Part shown: positions 23,509 through 33,109 of the stretch, in pieces
Numbering within the stretch: position 1 is the stretch's first letter
How the letters are laid out: each line of letters opens with the position of its first letter
Assembly: GCA_951217055.1 (NCBI GenBank)
Contig: OX578278.1
Location: forward strand, 38,289,115 to 38,353,114
Length of the DNA stretch: 64,000 bases
Direction of reading: 5' to 3'
Origin: Gerris lacustris
Taxonomy: Eukaryota > Arthropoda > Insecta > Hemiptera > Gerridae
Made by a program: the position numbers and the translations under genes
Notes under the pieces: generated by a model
Seen by the model: the letters and a program-made list of their open reading frames with translations, nothing else
Told to the model about the DNA's origin: nothing
Database searches by the model: none

Positions 23509-24118
23509 TATCGAAAACCCCTGAGATAATAAAATCAAGGCTAGACAGTTTCATACTGATCTTCTTGAACTACAGCGATAAACAACCAACAAATGCTTCA
23601 ACAAAGAAGATAAAAAGAGAGCATTAGATATTAAATATGTCTCAGAGATAAGCATGATTTAAGTGAAAAGATAAAAGTAGATAAAACTCTAAAACCAGAT
23701 ATATTTTAGTAAATTGGGAGGAAAAAGTAGACAAGCCAAAAGAGTAGATTAGCCTCATTAATAAGCATGCACTAAATGAAACAATAGTAAGGCAGATGGC
23801 AAACAAAATTAAGCAGATAACTAATTAAAAAGAAATATTGTTTCATTTAGTATAAAAGTGCCTTGAATTAATTAATTCATTCATTCATCTTATTATATAG
23901 ATAACGAATTTGTTTAAAAACTATAAAATAATAGTTTTAAATGCCATAGATATTTTCTTTAAAATTTGTTGACGCGTCTTCAATTATGATATATTTTAAA
24001 GAAAAAAATATTTTAACAACATTAAGAAAAAGAATGTCAATTTTCAAATTTAACACAAATGATGAAACTTAAAATGTAATTATGATTTTTTATTTTTCTT
24101 TGGATAGAATGAATACCT

Positions 24119-24900
24119 ATATTCTGCAAGAGATTTGATATAGTAAAACAGGGTATTCTGCATCGATGAAATCAGTTTACCTAAAATAATTCTATTTGAA
24201 AGACACTTAAAAAAATATATATATTAGATAATGTGTAGATGGTGATGTGAGAGAAATTTCCACCAAGTAATTTAATTTTTTAATAGATTACCCCCTTAAG
24301 TATTCTGCATCGATAAAAGCGAATACCAAAAATAATACATGAATGATTAATAAGAATTTTTCCCCTTTTACCTATAAAAGAGAAAAAGAGAATAGTTTTC
24401 AGATATCGATGATCAAAGAATATCTACGAAGATCACATTAAAAAGCAAAAAAAGACAAGCAGATGGTATTAAATTTAAAAAACAAATTTAATTGTCAAGT
24501 TGAATTTAATGATCAATTGATATTCTTCATCGATAATTCAAAAGAGTACCAAATATTTCAAGAGATTTGTTTTTTTTATTTAATTTTTTCTTTCTTTTTT
24601 TAATTCAGACGGTATTCTGCATCGATGATGTACAGGATATATATATATATTAATTCTGTCAAAAGAATTTTTTTAATTCTTTTGCATTGCTGCTTAGTGA
24701 TAAAAATTAGGAATATTCTCAAGGATATATTAATCTAAGAAAATTAACAAGATTAAAAAAAATACATATAAATAAATTGGTACTCTGCATCGATACAAAG
24801 CAGATACCAAGATGAAAATAAGCTTACAAAGAAATCATTTATATTATTAATTTAATAATAATAAATAAAAAACATAAAATAAGGTAATTCTGCATCGTGA
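24119..24900 (+). ncRNA. Series of hairpins with palindromic ATCGAT loops (function unknown)
   Basis: The motif TATTCTGCATCGAT (variants TATTCTTCATCGAT, TACTCTGCATCGAT) occurs five times on the plus strand, and a decayed copy lies at each edge (about 24,119 and 24,883). In each of the five, the bases before CATCGAT can pair with bases 10-14 nt downstream: 24,152-24,181, 24,300-24,326, 24,519-24,550, 24,612-24,640 and 24,779-24,808. Pairing partners differ between copies. CUG/CAG in copies 1 and 4 becomes CUU/AAG in copy 3, and copies 2 and 5 use a bulge. The loops always start with (C)AUCGAU. Spacing is irregular (about 90-220 bases). They lie 0.6-1.4 kb after the stop codon of the gene at 21.6 kb, so they may belong to a long 3' UTR or a separate transcript. 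Confidence 0.5.
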
Positions 24901-25570
24901 TAAAATTTATTTTTGGGCTGTGAGACAATTTATATTCAACCAAACAGTTGTATACTTCTTATTTAACGTGGAACAAATAAAATTGATATTCTTTCGAAAT
25001 AAAGGCTAAAATATAAGTAAGGTCAATATTAACTTAATAGATAATTTCTAAGATATCTGGTCACATTATTATATTCATTTTCCCTCCATTTAATATCTTC
25101 TAAAATATTTGAGATGAGGAAATTTGATTAATAAAAAAAATTATAAAATAAAATGTTTTGTTGTTTTATTTAAATATAAAAGTACTAATACACTTAGCTA
25201 AAACATTTTTAAAAAACATTTGTAAAATAGTTTTTAGGAATATAGGCTTGGCAATCAAAAAGTCAGATATCTTCGAAACCAAGTTGCACGTGATTTCATG
25301 TTTATCATTTCAGTTTTGATTATTGCGTTTTGTTTGGTGTTCAGTTGTTCGTGTCGTTGATTTAAAATGAGTGCATTATGAAGCATTTAATTAATTGAAT
25401 GTGATACATTGAATTAATACATCTTCATCAGACATGATGAAACTAAGAAAAAGGGTTTCCTCTTTGTGCACTGAAACGTGAAACTGGTTTTATGAAATTA
25501 GTTTCATGAAACCAAATTTTTCAGTTTGCACAGCGCCTTTTAAGCATAAAAATCGGTCCCAGACAAGACA

Positions 25571-26264
25571 ACTTTCTCATATACGAGATCATAATTACTT
25601 TTCCAAGTTTTTTCCATTTATTAGTTTTCGTTAGTGTATTTAATTATTTTTGAACATTTTATCAAATTGCATCATAAAATACTTCTCCTCGGCGGGGACT
25701 CGAACCCGGCCCCGTCCGCAATTTTCTCTGGAACTAGATTTTTCCAGGGAAAACTGTTTATATCGTTGTAGTCCAGGAGATAGGCGTGCAAAAAAATGTC
25801 TTTACTAACATCAAGCTAGCATTTTGTGTACAAGTAAATCTTTTGGTGCCTTAAATTAAATCTTTTAAGAATAAGTGTTTGGCTAAGTTCGTCTGCGGGA
25901 CATAGCTGGCAATAAGGCATTTGAAAAAAAAACAATCCAGTGGAGAGCGGCCATGTCCCGCCCTTTTTGGTTTACAATGTGATTTTCATGATCCTTAGTA
26001 AGAACTTTGTTAGTAGTCCAAAAATTACGCTCCTAAATTTGGAGCTAAAATTCATTTATCAATTTCGCCTCGGGGTTTGAATATTTCTGAACATGTATGC
26101 CGTATGCCAAATTTCGTCAAAATCGGCCCAGTATTTTAGGCTTGAGGCGTCTGCACAGACAGATATTTTTTAAAAACCACTTTTTACCTCAAAACGAGTA
26201 AATCCATCTAAATCTCAATCGAATTTTCGCGCCATCACAATACTTTCTATTTATATTGGAAAGA
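25571..26264 (+). mobile_element. Repeat family X interrupted by a family T arm
   Basis: The left part (from ACTTTCTCATATACG) includes GGGGACTCGAACCCGG, whose complement is a perfect pol III B box. The family X sequence stops at about 25,768 and resumes at about 26,028 with TTTGGAGCTAAAATTC. The 260 bases between match one arm of the family T foldback at 27,447-28,022, so a later insertion split this copy. The right end is degraded. Confidence 0.7.
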
Positions 26265-26312
26265 AAAAAATGTAAATAGCTTAGTTCAGGCGAGCCCCAG
26301 AATGACCTTTGG

Positions 26313-26596
26313 ATCATGAAAGAGGTATAGTTCAATAATCAAACAACGTCTTCACACAAAAATTGTAATTGGAACAATTGATCGGTTTCGGCTGTTCTAA
26401 AGCAACCTTCTTCAGATAATCTTGAGGTTACTGGATTGACTTGACGAGTCAAGTCTTGTACTCATGAAGTCAATCCAGTAACCTCAAGATTATCTGAAGA
26501 AGGCTGCTTTAGAACAGCCGAAACCGGTCAATTGTTCCAATTACAATTTTTGTGTGAAGACGTTGTTTGGTTATTGAACTACACCTCTTTCATGAT
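26313..26596. repeat. Long inverted repeat (130-bp arms) with hammerhead-like cores
   Basis: The left arm 26,313-26,442 and right arm 26,467-26,596 are near-perfect inverted copies around a 24-base turn. The right arm on the plus strand reads CTGAAGA, then GGCTG...CAGCC, then GAAAC (26,494-26,524). The left arm on the minus strand reads the same order with GGTTG...CAGCC, which keeps the stem through a G-U pair. A transcript would form a long double strand. Confidence 0.85.
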
Positions 26597-26664
26597 GAGT
26601 CACTATCACGCATTGGAGAAAAACACAGTCGAGGACCTTTAGATGTTCTCCTTATACCTAATTA

Positions 26665-27004
26665 CTACGTTTCCACGAGTTTTCAAAACGGTTTTTGTAT
26701 TCTTAACCCCGTAGAAACGGTGATTTCAAATTTTTTGAGTTCAAGGTCACTACAGCAAATTTTTTGTTTTGTATTGAAACTGTTTTAAAAAAAATAGCAT
26801 GGAAACGGGTATTGAATTGAAAACAGAATTGAGAAATGCACTGTAGGTATGATGAGCAGGGATATTATTGATCTAACTTAACTATAGTCTGGCAGTTTAT
26901 AGCTTTCAAAATTGTTGTGAAAACTGTTTTGGAAACTCCTCATGGAAACACTTTTGGTTTCAAACCAGTATTCAAAACGGATTTGAAAACTCATGTAAAC
27001 GTAG
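26665..27004. mobile_element. Complete Harbinger-like MITE with TTA duplication
   Basis: The ends CTACGTTTCCACGAGTTTTC and its inverted, slightly diverged copy are flanked by TTA at 26,662-26,664 and 27,005-27,007. The inner sequence is built from repeated TTTTCAAAA/GGTTTCAAACC units. It has no ORF of note. A partial relative lies at 10,829. Confidence 0.8.
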
Positions 27005-27446
27005 TTACTGTTATACACAAACCCAAAATCAAACCTCAACTCGAAAGTGGTTAGCTTGAATTATCCACCTGTAAAAAAACTCAAAAATCTGGCAACCCTA
27101 AATTTACATAATTCTTGGTTTGGCAATAAAAATAAATTAAACATTTAACTTTACAACATTAGAACATTAAAGTAGGCGAAGGACGAGTAATATAAAGCCA
27201 TGATGTGATATAAATAATGTATAGATCATAGATCCGAGTATCCAAAACAATTTAAGGAAGCTTAACTTCCTCGTATTCAATTATCGTCGTCCTTATTCTG
27301 TCGTCTCTTTGTATACATTTTCATAGTGATATAAAATCCACAAAAAAAAACGTGAAAAAAGGGCCAAGTTCCCTACTCTCTTCCATAATAGTCAGCTTAT
27401 CAAAGTAGTGATGTCTACTTTTTGGCCAAGTCTGCTCTTTGTTTTA

Positions 27447-28022
27447 TAGTCCAGGAGATAGCGTGCAAAAAAGTGTCTTTCATCAAGCTAGAATTTTGTA
27501 TACAAGTCAATCTTTCGGCGCCTTTTAAGAATATGTGGTCGGCTAAGTTCGTCTGCGGGACATAGCTTGGCAATAGGCGTTTGAAAGAAACAAACCGGTG
27601 GAGAGCGGCCATGTCTCACCAATTATGGCGGACAATGTGATTTTCATGATCCTGAGTTCAGAATTAGTTAGTAGACCAAAAATCAAGTTGATGTTAGTTT
27701 ATCCCTTGACAGGTGACCACGTTGAATTTTAGTAATATTTGAATAACTAACCTATCAAGTGAAAAAATAATATGGACTTGATCTTTGGTCTACTAACTTA
27801 TTCTGTACTCAGGATCATGAAAATCATACTGTCCACCATAATTGGCGGGACATGGCCGCTCTCCACCATTTTGTTTTTTTTCAAATACCTATTGCCAAGC
27901 TATGTCCCGCAGACGAATCTAGCCGACCACATATTCTTAAATGGCGCTAAAAGATTGACTTGTATAGAAAATTCTAGCTTGATGTTAGTCAGACACTTTT
28001 TTGCACGCTATCTCCTGGACTA
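27447..28022. mobile_element. Foldback element family T with TTA duplication
   Basis: The arms of about 245 bases start TAGTCCAGGAGATAG and run through TTCGTCTGCGGGACATAGC and GGAGAGCGGCCATGTC, with about 90 bases between them. TTA flanks both ends (27,444-27,446 and 28,023-28,025). Open frames on both strands are shadows of the arms. A solo arm is inserted in the family X copy at 25.77 kb. Confidence 0.85.
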
Positions 28023-28030
28023 TTAGTATT

Positions 28031-28312
28031 TCATGAGCAAGACTGATATTTTCTTTTTATTTCTTAACACTTGGCCAGTTTCTGAATGAGGCATTAAACA
28101 AACTTGGCCGCAATGTAGATATTACTACTTTGATAGGATGACTTCTTTTGGTGGGGGTCCTGAACTTTTTCCTTTTCTTCTGAGTTCTCTCCTTCCCATT
28201 ACCCACGTAACTCATATGTGATTAGATTACACATGATACTGATGTTTTATGCCTCATTCAGAAACTGGCCAAGTGTTAAGCAATAAAAAGAAAATATCAG
28301 TCTTGCTCATGA
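28031..28312. mobile_element. Foldback element with 64-bp near-perfect arms
   Basis: The left arm 28,031-28,094 and right arm 28,249-28,312 begin TCATGAGCAAGACTG and differ at one base. The 154-base loop carries a copy of the arm motif of the surrounding outer element. Confidence 0.85.
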
Positions 28313-28646
28313 AAGTAGGAGTGAAGTGAGGTTATATCCTAAAGAAAATAGCAGACTTGGCTAAAAAGTAGATATCACTACTTTGATAGGATGAATATTT
28401 TGGGAGAGAGTATGGAGCTTGGCCCTTTTTCAAGTTTAGGTTTCTTTGTTGGTATCAGTAGCGTACACAGAAAATTTTTTCGGGGGGGGGCCCAACCTAA
28501 TTTACCTTATATGCGGGTTTAGCATACCCCATAATTTATTATAATTGTAATTTCTCCCCCTTTTCAACACTCTAATTTCAATTTCTAACCTCATATTTAA
28601 TTAAATTAAAATCCTATGAGGTAACACCTCACTATGTGATGTGATC

Positions 28647-29524
28647 GTTCTAAAGAACGATTATGTCTCCGATTCCAATAATTCCTAGACAGAAATCTGT
28701 TCCAGTTATCAGACATTTTTGATCCCGTTTCTGGCTGTTAGTCTGTCTCTCGCTCAATCATGGCAAACAATTCTTAAAAACCACTCTTTCGATTTTAATG
28801 AAATTAGGATGGCAGTTAATTAGCATATACAAAGTCCATTGTTGGTCCTATATAAGGTCCAATCTTCTGGTCCCATTTCCCTCCACCACATTTCTCCACC
28901 TGCCACCATTTCTCTTCCACATGTGCACACACATACATTTATTTACACCTTATCTTCAAAAAACATTCATCTGATTTTATAAAACTTATCTGATAGAAGC
29001 TCACAGATTAATTTTAACGGTCTGCGCTGTTTATTGGTAAATTGATACTTTAAATCATGTAAAAATCAAACCAATTTTGACTAATTTAAAAAAGGAGGGA
29101 AAATTGAGTAAATTTAACATGAATAAAGTATCAATATAGCAATATTTTAAGAGCACAGACGGTTGAAATTATTCTTAAGTTATCTGCGGGCTACTTTAAA
29201 CAAACCATTAAAATTTCATAAAAATCAGATGAGTACTTTTGAAGATATAGGTGTAAATAAATGTATGTCTGTGCGAATGTGGAAGAGAAATAAATAGGTG
29301 CAGAAGATTGAAACTTATACGGTACCAGCAATGTTATGACCTGGCTAATTATGACCTACCATCAAAATTTCAATAAAATTGGACGAATAGCTTTTAAGAT
29401 ATGTTGGTTCGCAAAAATTGAAGGACAGGCGGATACGGGACCCAAACTGTACTCTGATGTTGAACAGATTTCTGTCTTGGAATTTTTGAAATCGGAGACA
29501 TAAAAATTGTTCGTTCTTCAGAAC
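28647..29524. mobile_element. Foldback family F, complete copy
   Basis: The left end GTTCTAAAGAACGA and the inverted right end share TATGTCTCCGATT, AGACAGAAATCTGTT, ATCTTAAAA(A/G), and further in TACATTTATTTACACCT and ATCTGATTTT. The arms therefore cover most of the 878 bp. The minus-strand open frames here (up to 29,728) are not typical proteins. Confidence 0.75.
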
Positions 29525-30004
29525 TGTCACATATCTTCCGTTTCCTTCGGTAAGCTCGGAAGCAAAACGTGATCCATACTGCAAAAGCAAACGTGGATTT
29601 GGAGCACATACGAATTTCAAATTTTTATCTAGAAGAGAATTCTTCTCTAAGAAAATTAAATACCTATTGCAAAACAAAAGAATCATTCGCTCATTCGCTG
29701 GGTAATTACATGGGACATTTAACATCAAATGTTTTCTGAACGCTTTTTGAGTTTTTAGATTTAAATTTACTATTACTATGTAATATGAATCAGCTTTTTC
29801 ACAAAATGAAAAACCGATTTATTTATATTACCTCTGTTTTCCCACTACATGTCGACGAACACTAGTCCGACCTGAGTCAAAAAGAGGGGAATGCCGCATA
29901 GACAAGAGGACCCACGTAGCGTTCTACACACAAAACAAAAATTTGCTACTGAAATCCACAACCATCATTTTCCCGTTTAAGCCAGTCTAGTGTGCATATT
30001 TTAA

Positions 30005-31105
30005 TTCAATTAATTTAATTCCCTCGGCAAAAGTTCGAGTTGACTCGGGCCTCATTTAATTTAATGTGCTTAACACCTAGGCCGAGCCAGCAATCGGGTC
30101 TATTATTGAAGGCATCCCTATTTATTTTGATGCATAATTTCCATCGACAAAATCGGGCCTACTAGAAATCAGACCGATTCATTGTACTCATCCTAATCAA
30201 TTCAATGCACTTAATTCTATAGCAAAAAATCCGGGCCTAGCTGTCAATCGGAGCAGTCTATTTTTACGAATCAAAAATTCAATTCATTGCATTAGGATTC
30301 GTAATGAATTGAAGCTGTCCTAAAATACAACCTATGCTATTGAACTGGACTAAAATCACAAAAAAATCATTGAATTCAATTGGCGATAAATCAGGCCCAG
30401 CCGAAATCGGGTCGATCAAGTTTAATGTTTTAGTTCCACTGGCAAAAATCAAGGCCTAGTCGGCAAATGAGCCGATTTATTTCATGCATCCTAATTTAAT
30501 TAAATGAATCTAATTCCATCAGCAAAAATCTCGGTCCAGCCAAAATCGGGCCGCTATAGTGTTTTAGTTTTAGTTTCATCGACAAAAATCCGGGCCCAGC
30601 CGACAAACGGGTCGTTATAATGTTTAATAAATTTAATTCCATCAGCCAAAATCCGGGCCCAGCCGACAGTCGGGCCGGTATAGTGTTTAATAAATTCAAT
30701 TCCGATCGACAAAATCCGGGCCCAGCCGACAGTCGGGCCGTCATAATGTTTAATAAATTTAATTCTATCGGCCAAAATCCGGGCCCAGCCGACAGTCGGG
30801 TCGTTATAATGTTTAATAAATTTAATTCCATCGGCAAAATCCAGTTCCAGCCGACAGTCGGGCCGGTATAGTGTTTAATAAATTTAATTCCATCGGCAAA
30901 ATCCGGGCCCAGCCAACAGTCGGGCCGGTATAGTGTTTAATAAATTTAATTCCATCGGCAAAAGCCGGGCCCAGCTGACAGTCGGGCCGGTATAGTGTTT
31001 AATAAATTTAATTCCATCGGCAAAATCCGGGCCCAGCCGACAATCGGGCCGGTATAGTGTTGAATGAATTTAATTCTATCGGCAAATCCGGGCCGAGCTT
31101 ATTTG
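30005..31105. repeat. 62/63-bp satellite array
   Basis: The unit runs from GTCGGGCCGGTATAGTG through AATAAATTTAATTCCATCGG to AAAATCCGGGCCCAGCCGAC. In the right half, CGGGCC starts at 30,671, 30,734, 30,797, 30,859, 30,921, 30,983 and 31,045, so the period changes from 63 to 62 bases. Leftward from about 30,600 the copies become strongly diverged. GGCC-rich blocks alternate with an AT-rich block. Because 63 is a multiple of three, spurious 21-residue repeat frames stay open on both strands. Confidence 0.9.
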
Positions 31106-31389
31106 GGGTGATTAAGTGTATACACACCATAAGATAATAATTAATTTATTCCTTTTATTGGAAAATATTTACAGCCAATTCGAATGCATCTGACATTACT
31201 GCGTGTTTTTTTGGTTTTAAGTGTATGGCGGGTCTTAGGTATGTAATCATTTCGGGGGGGGGCCAGGGCCCCTTGGGCCCCCCCCTGTGTACGCCACTGG
31301 TTGGTATAATTTTCTTTTTGCTGGCTTTAGCATCGAGGGCTTCGTCTTTGATTTTTACGAAGCGCAGGAGGGATTATGAATGTCTTAGA

Positions 31390-32008
31390 TTTTCTCTTGT
31401 AAGATTGTTTGGGCCTATGTTGAGGAGCTGAGGGATTGGCCTCTTGGGCATTGTCAACACCATACAGATACCCAAGTACGATCTTGGGTACTGGCGTCGA
31501 CATTCTTTTGTCATAATAGACGTCAATTCTGGCTTATACAACGATCGTAGGCGGATGCATTCAACAATGGCACTATCCTTGACTTTCACCTAAGAGGGAT
31601 CAAAGTTAATAAGGTGAGCATAGGGCAACGATTAAATGCCTGATCTGATCTGAGGGCCAACATATGTCAAAATGACTACCCCTTGTGCTACCAGTGAACT
31701 TGGTCACGATGGTACTCCACTCATAAGACCCTACGTCATACTCAACACGGCCATCACGCATCACGTACAGCCACATTACGCCTCTGAAACTGCGCTGATG
31801 CGGCCGTGACTTAAACAAAGGCACCATAATTATAAGGATGAGACATGTAAGTCTCATATTGTTGAGGAGTGGGGTTTGCAGCGAAATCCAGACGTTTGAA
31901 GACAATAGATGAATTGTAATCTGTAATCGTCATAGTAGGCCGCAACATGAAGCGCAACGCCTTACCTAATACGCAGAGGATTGAGGATTCTCTTGTCTTG
32001 CGTTCCAA
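31390..32008 (-). pseudogene. Broken coding-like region of unknown family
   Basis: Three minus-strand frames follow one another with short overlaps, each with a natural-looking composition. The first opens at 32,008 (MERKTRESSILCVLGKAL), the middle one covers about 31,606-31,830 (...RGVMWLYVMRDGRVEYDVG), and the last ends about 31,390 (...SYLGICMVLTMPKRPIPQ). Base composition is higher in G+C than the neighbours. It reads as one ancestral protein of roughly 200 residues broken by at least two frameshifts. I cannot name the family; a mobile-element or viral origin is possible but unproven. Confidence 0.35.
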
Positions 32009-32250
32009 AGAGTGATTAGCTTAACATTTTGAATAAACAAGCGCCATCCCCGGCCACCCCGCTTTATCGTCTACTTGGAGTTACGACCGTCGCGTCAATA
32101 AACAACTTCTCCATGAAATTTATAAATGTTGGCACAAGAAAGTGAGGAAAAGGATGTTGTTTTTTTTCTCACACAAACTAAAACTAACATCAGATTAATT
32201 GTCAAAACAATACCCGACGGGAGGATTTGTATAAAATACAAATCGATACC

Positions 32251-32293
32251 AATGTACCTATACCAATTAAAAATTGGTAGGTATAGGTACATT
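32251..32293. repeat. Perfect 14-bp-arm hairpin
   Basis: AATGTACCTATACC and GGTATAGGTACATT pair exactly. The 15-base loop can form a further CCAATT/AATTGG pairing. Nothing else is seen in 32,040-32,820. Confidence 0.85.
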
Positions 32294-32830
32294 TTTAAAA
32301 AAAAATAACAAATTACACAGCCTTAAAGTACATATCGAGGCCTTTCAAATGGATTGCAAAGCAACACAAACAACAAACTTTTAAAAAAGGTGGTCACGTG
32401 ACACGGGACTCGGCAAAAAGTTTACTCTCATGTTCTCCGAAAATAAGATGAATTTATAAAATAATAAATACTTTGAATCTCTACTGAAATTTGAGCAATC
32501 CAATCAGAAATAAAATGCTATGAGAGGTCAAAGCCAATAATTAAAAAATATTAATCCAAAAAGGCTCTAACTAGGGTACAACCGATGGAGGAACGAAAAA
32601 AGTCATAGAATCTAACTCTTGTAGACCTTTAAAACTCAGTAGCTGTTTGTGCAATCAGTTTTTCGATACGACTTCATGTTAATTCATAATAACATCTTTA
32701 ACGTTGTGTCCGCCATTTTTTATTTTTTTGGGGGCATAAAAATTTAAACTTTTTGGATTTTTCCTCTCAGTTACACGGCTAAATCTACAAGTGTAACAAA
32801 TTTCAAGTTTCTAGCTATTCTGGAAGTCGC

Positions 32831-33103
32831 TAAGCGGACCTCACACGGTCAATATAATTTCCTTCAATATATTGACTCAATATATTAAAGGAAATTATAT
32901 TGACCGTGTGAGGTCCGCTTAAAGGTTTGTTTTAGAAAAAGTTTTCACGAGTTGCCACTGACAACGCTACAATACGACCAAATATTGACGGAGCTTCAAT
33001 ATATTGACAACGACAAATATTTCTTCAATAAACCCCTCACACGGTCAATATATTGACAGAAATTTAATATTGAGTCAATATATTGACCGTGTGAGGTCCG
33101 CTT
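32831..33103. mobile_element. Element made of two adjacent hairpins with GGTCAATAT arms
   Basis: The first hairpin has perfect 34-bp arms (32,831-32,864 and 32,888-32,921) starting TAAGCGGACCTCACACGG. The second has perfect 23-bp arms (33,035-33,057 and 33,074-33,096) starting CCTCACACGGTCAATATA. The outermost ends of the pair are also inverted copies, so the whole is probably one MITE with an internal duplication, or two insertions. No duplication of the target is clear. Confidence 0.75.
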
Positions 33104-33109
33104 TATAAT

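Larger units (their letters stand above)
27352..28434. mobile_element. Outer foldback element enclosing two further foldbacks
   Basis: The arms at about 27,352-27,437 and 28,350-28,434 share TGAAAAA(A)GGGCCAAG, TACTCTCT, ATCAAAGTAGTGAT and TCTACTTTTT(G/A)GCCAAG in inverted order. Between them sit two complete inverted repeats. A further copy of the arm motif lies at 28,101-28,140, inside the second one. Confidence 0.7.
28456..31299. mobile_element. 2.84-kb hAT-like element containing a foldback and a satellite array
   Basis: The left end CAGTAGCGTACACAG and right end CTGTGTACGCCACTG are inverted repeats with one difference, and G/C-runs follow on both. The flanks carry an identical 8-bp duplication GTTGGTAT at 28,448-28,455 and 31,300-31,307, as expected for hAT insertions. 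No transposase frame is visible. Inside lie a complete family F foldback (28,647-29,524) and the 62/63-bp tandem array (30,005-31,105). Confidence 0.85.

Noticed and set aside
25693..25712. Possible tRNA gene (T-arm-like sequence)
   Set aside because: Only a B box and T-arm-like stem are present; there is no acceptor, D or anticodon arm. Treated as part of family X.
27415..28026. Similar peptides on opposite strands (PSYVPQTNLADHIFL)
   Set aside because: They come from the two inverted arms of family T and are not paired genes.
29345..29728. 127-residue minus-strand frame
   Set aside because: It lies over the right arm of foldback family F and ends in repeat sequence.
30496..30871. Repeat-protein genes in the satellite
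   Set aside because: Frames are open only because the period is a multiple of three; they break in the 62-bp units.
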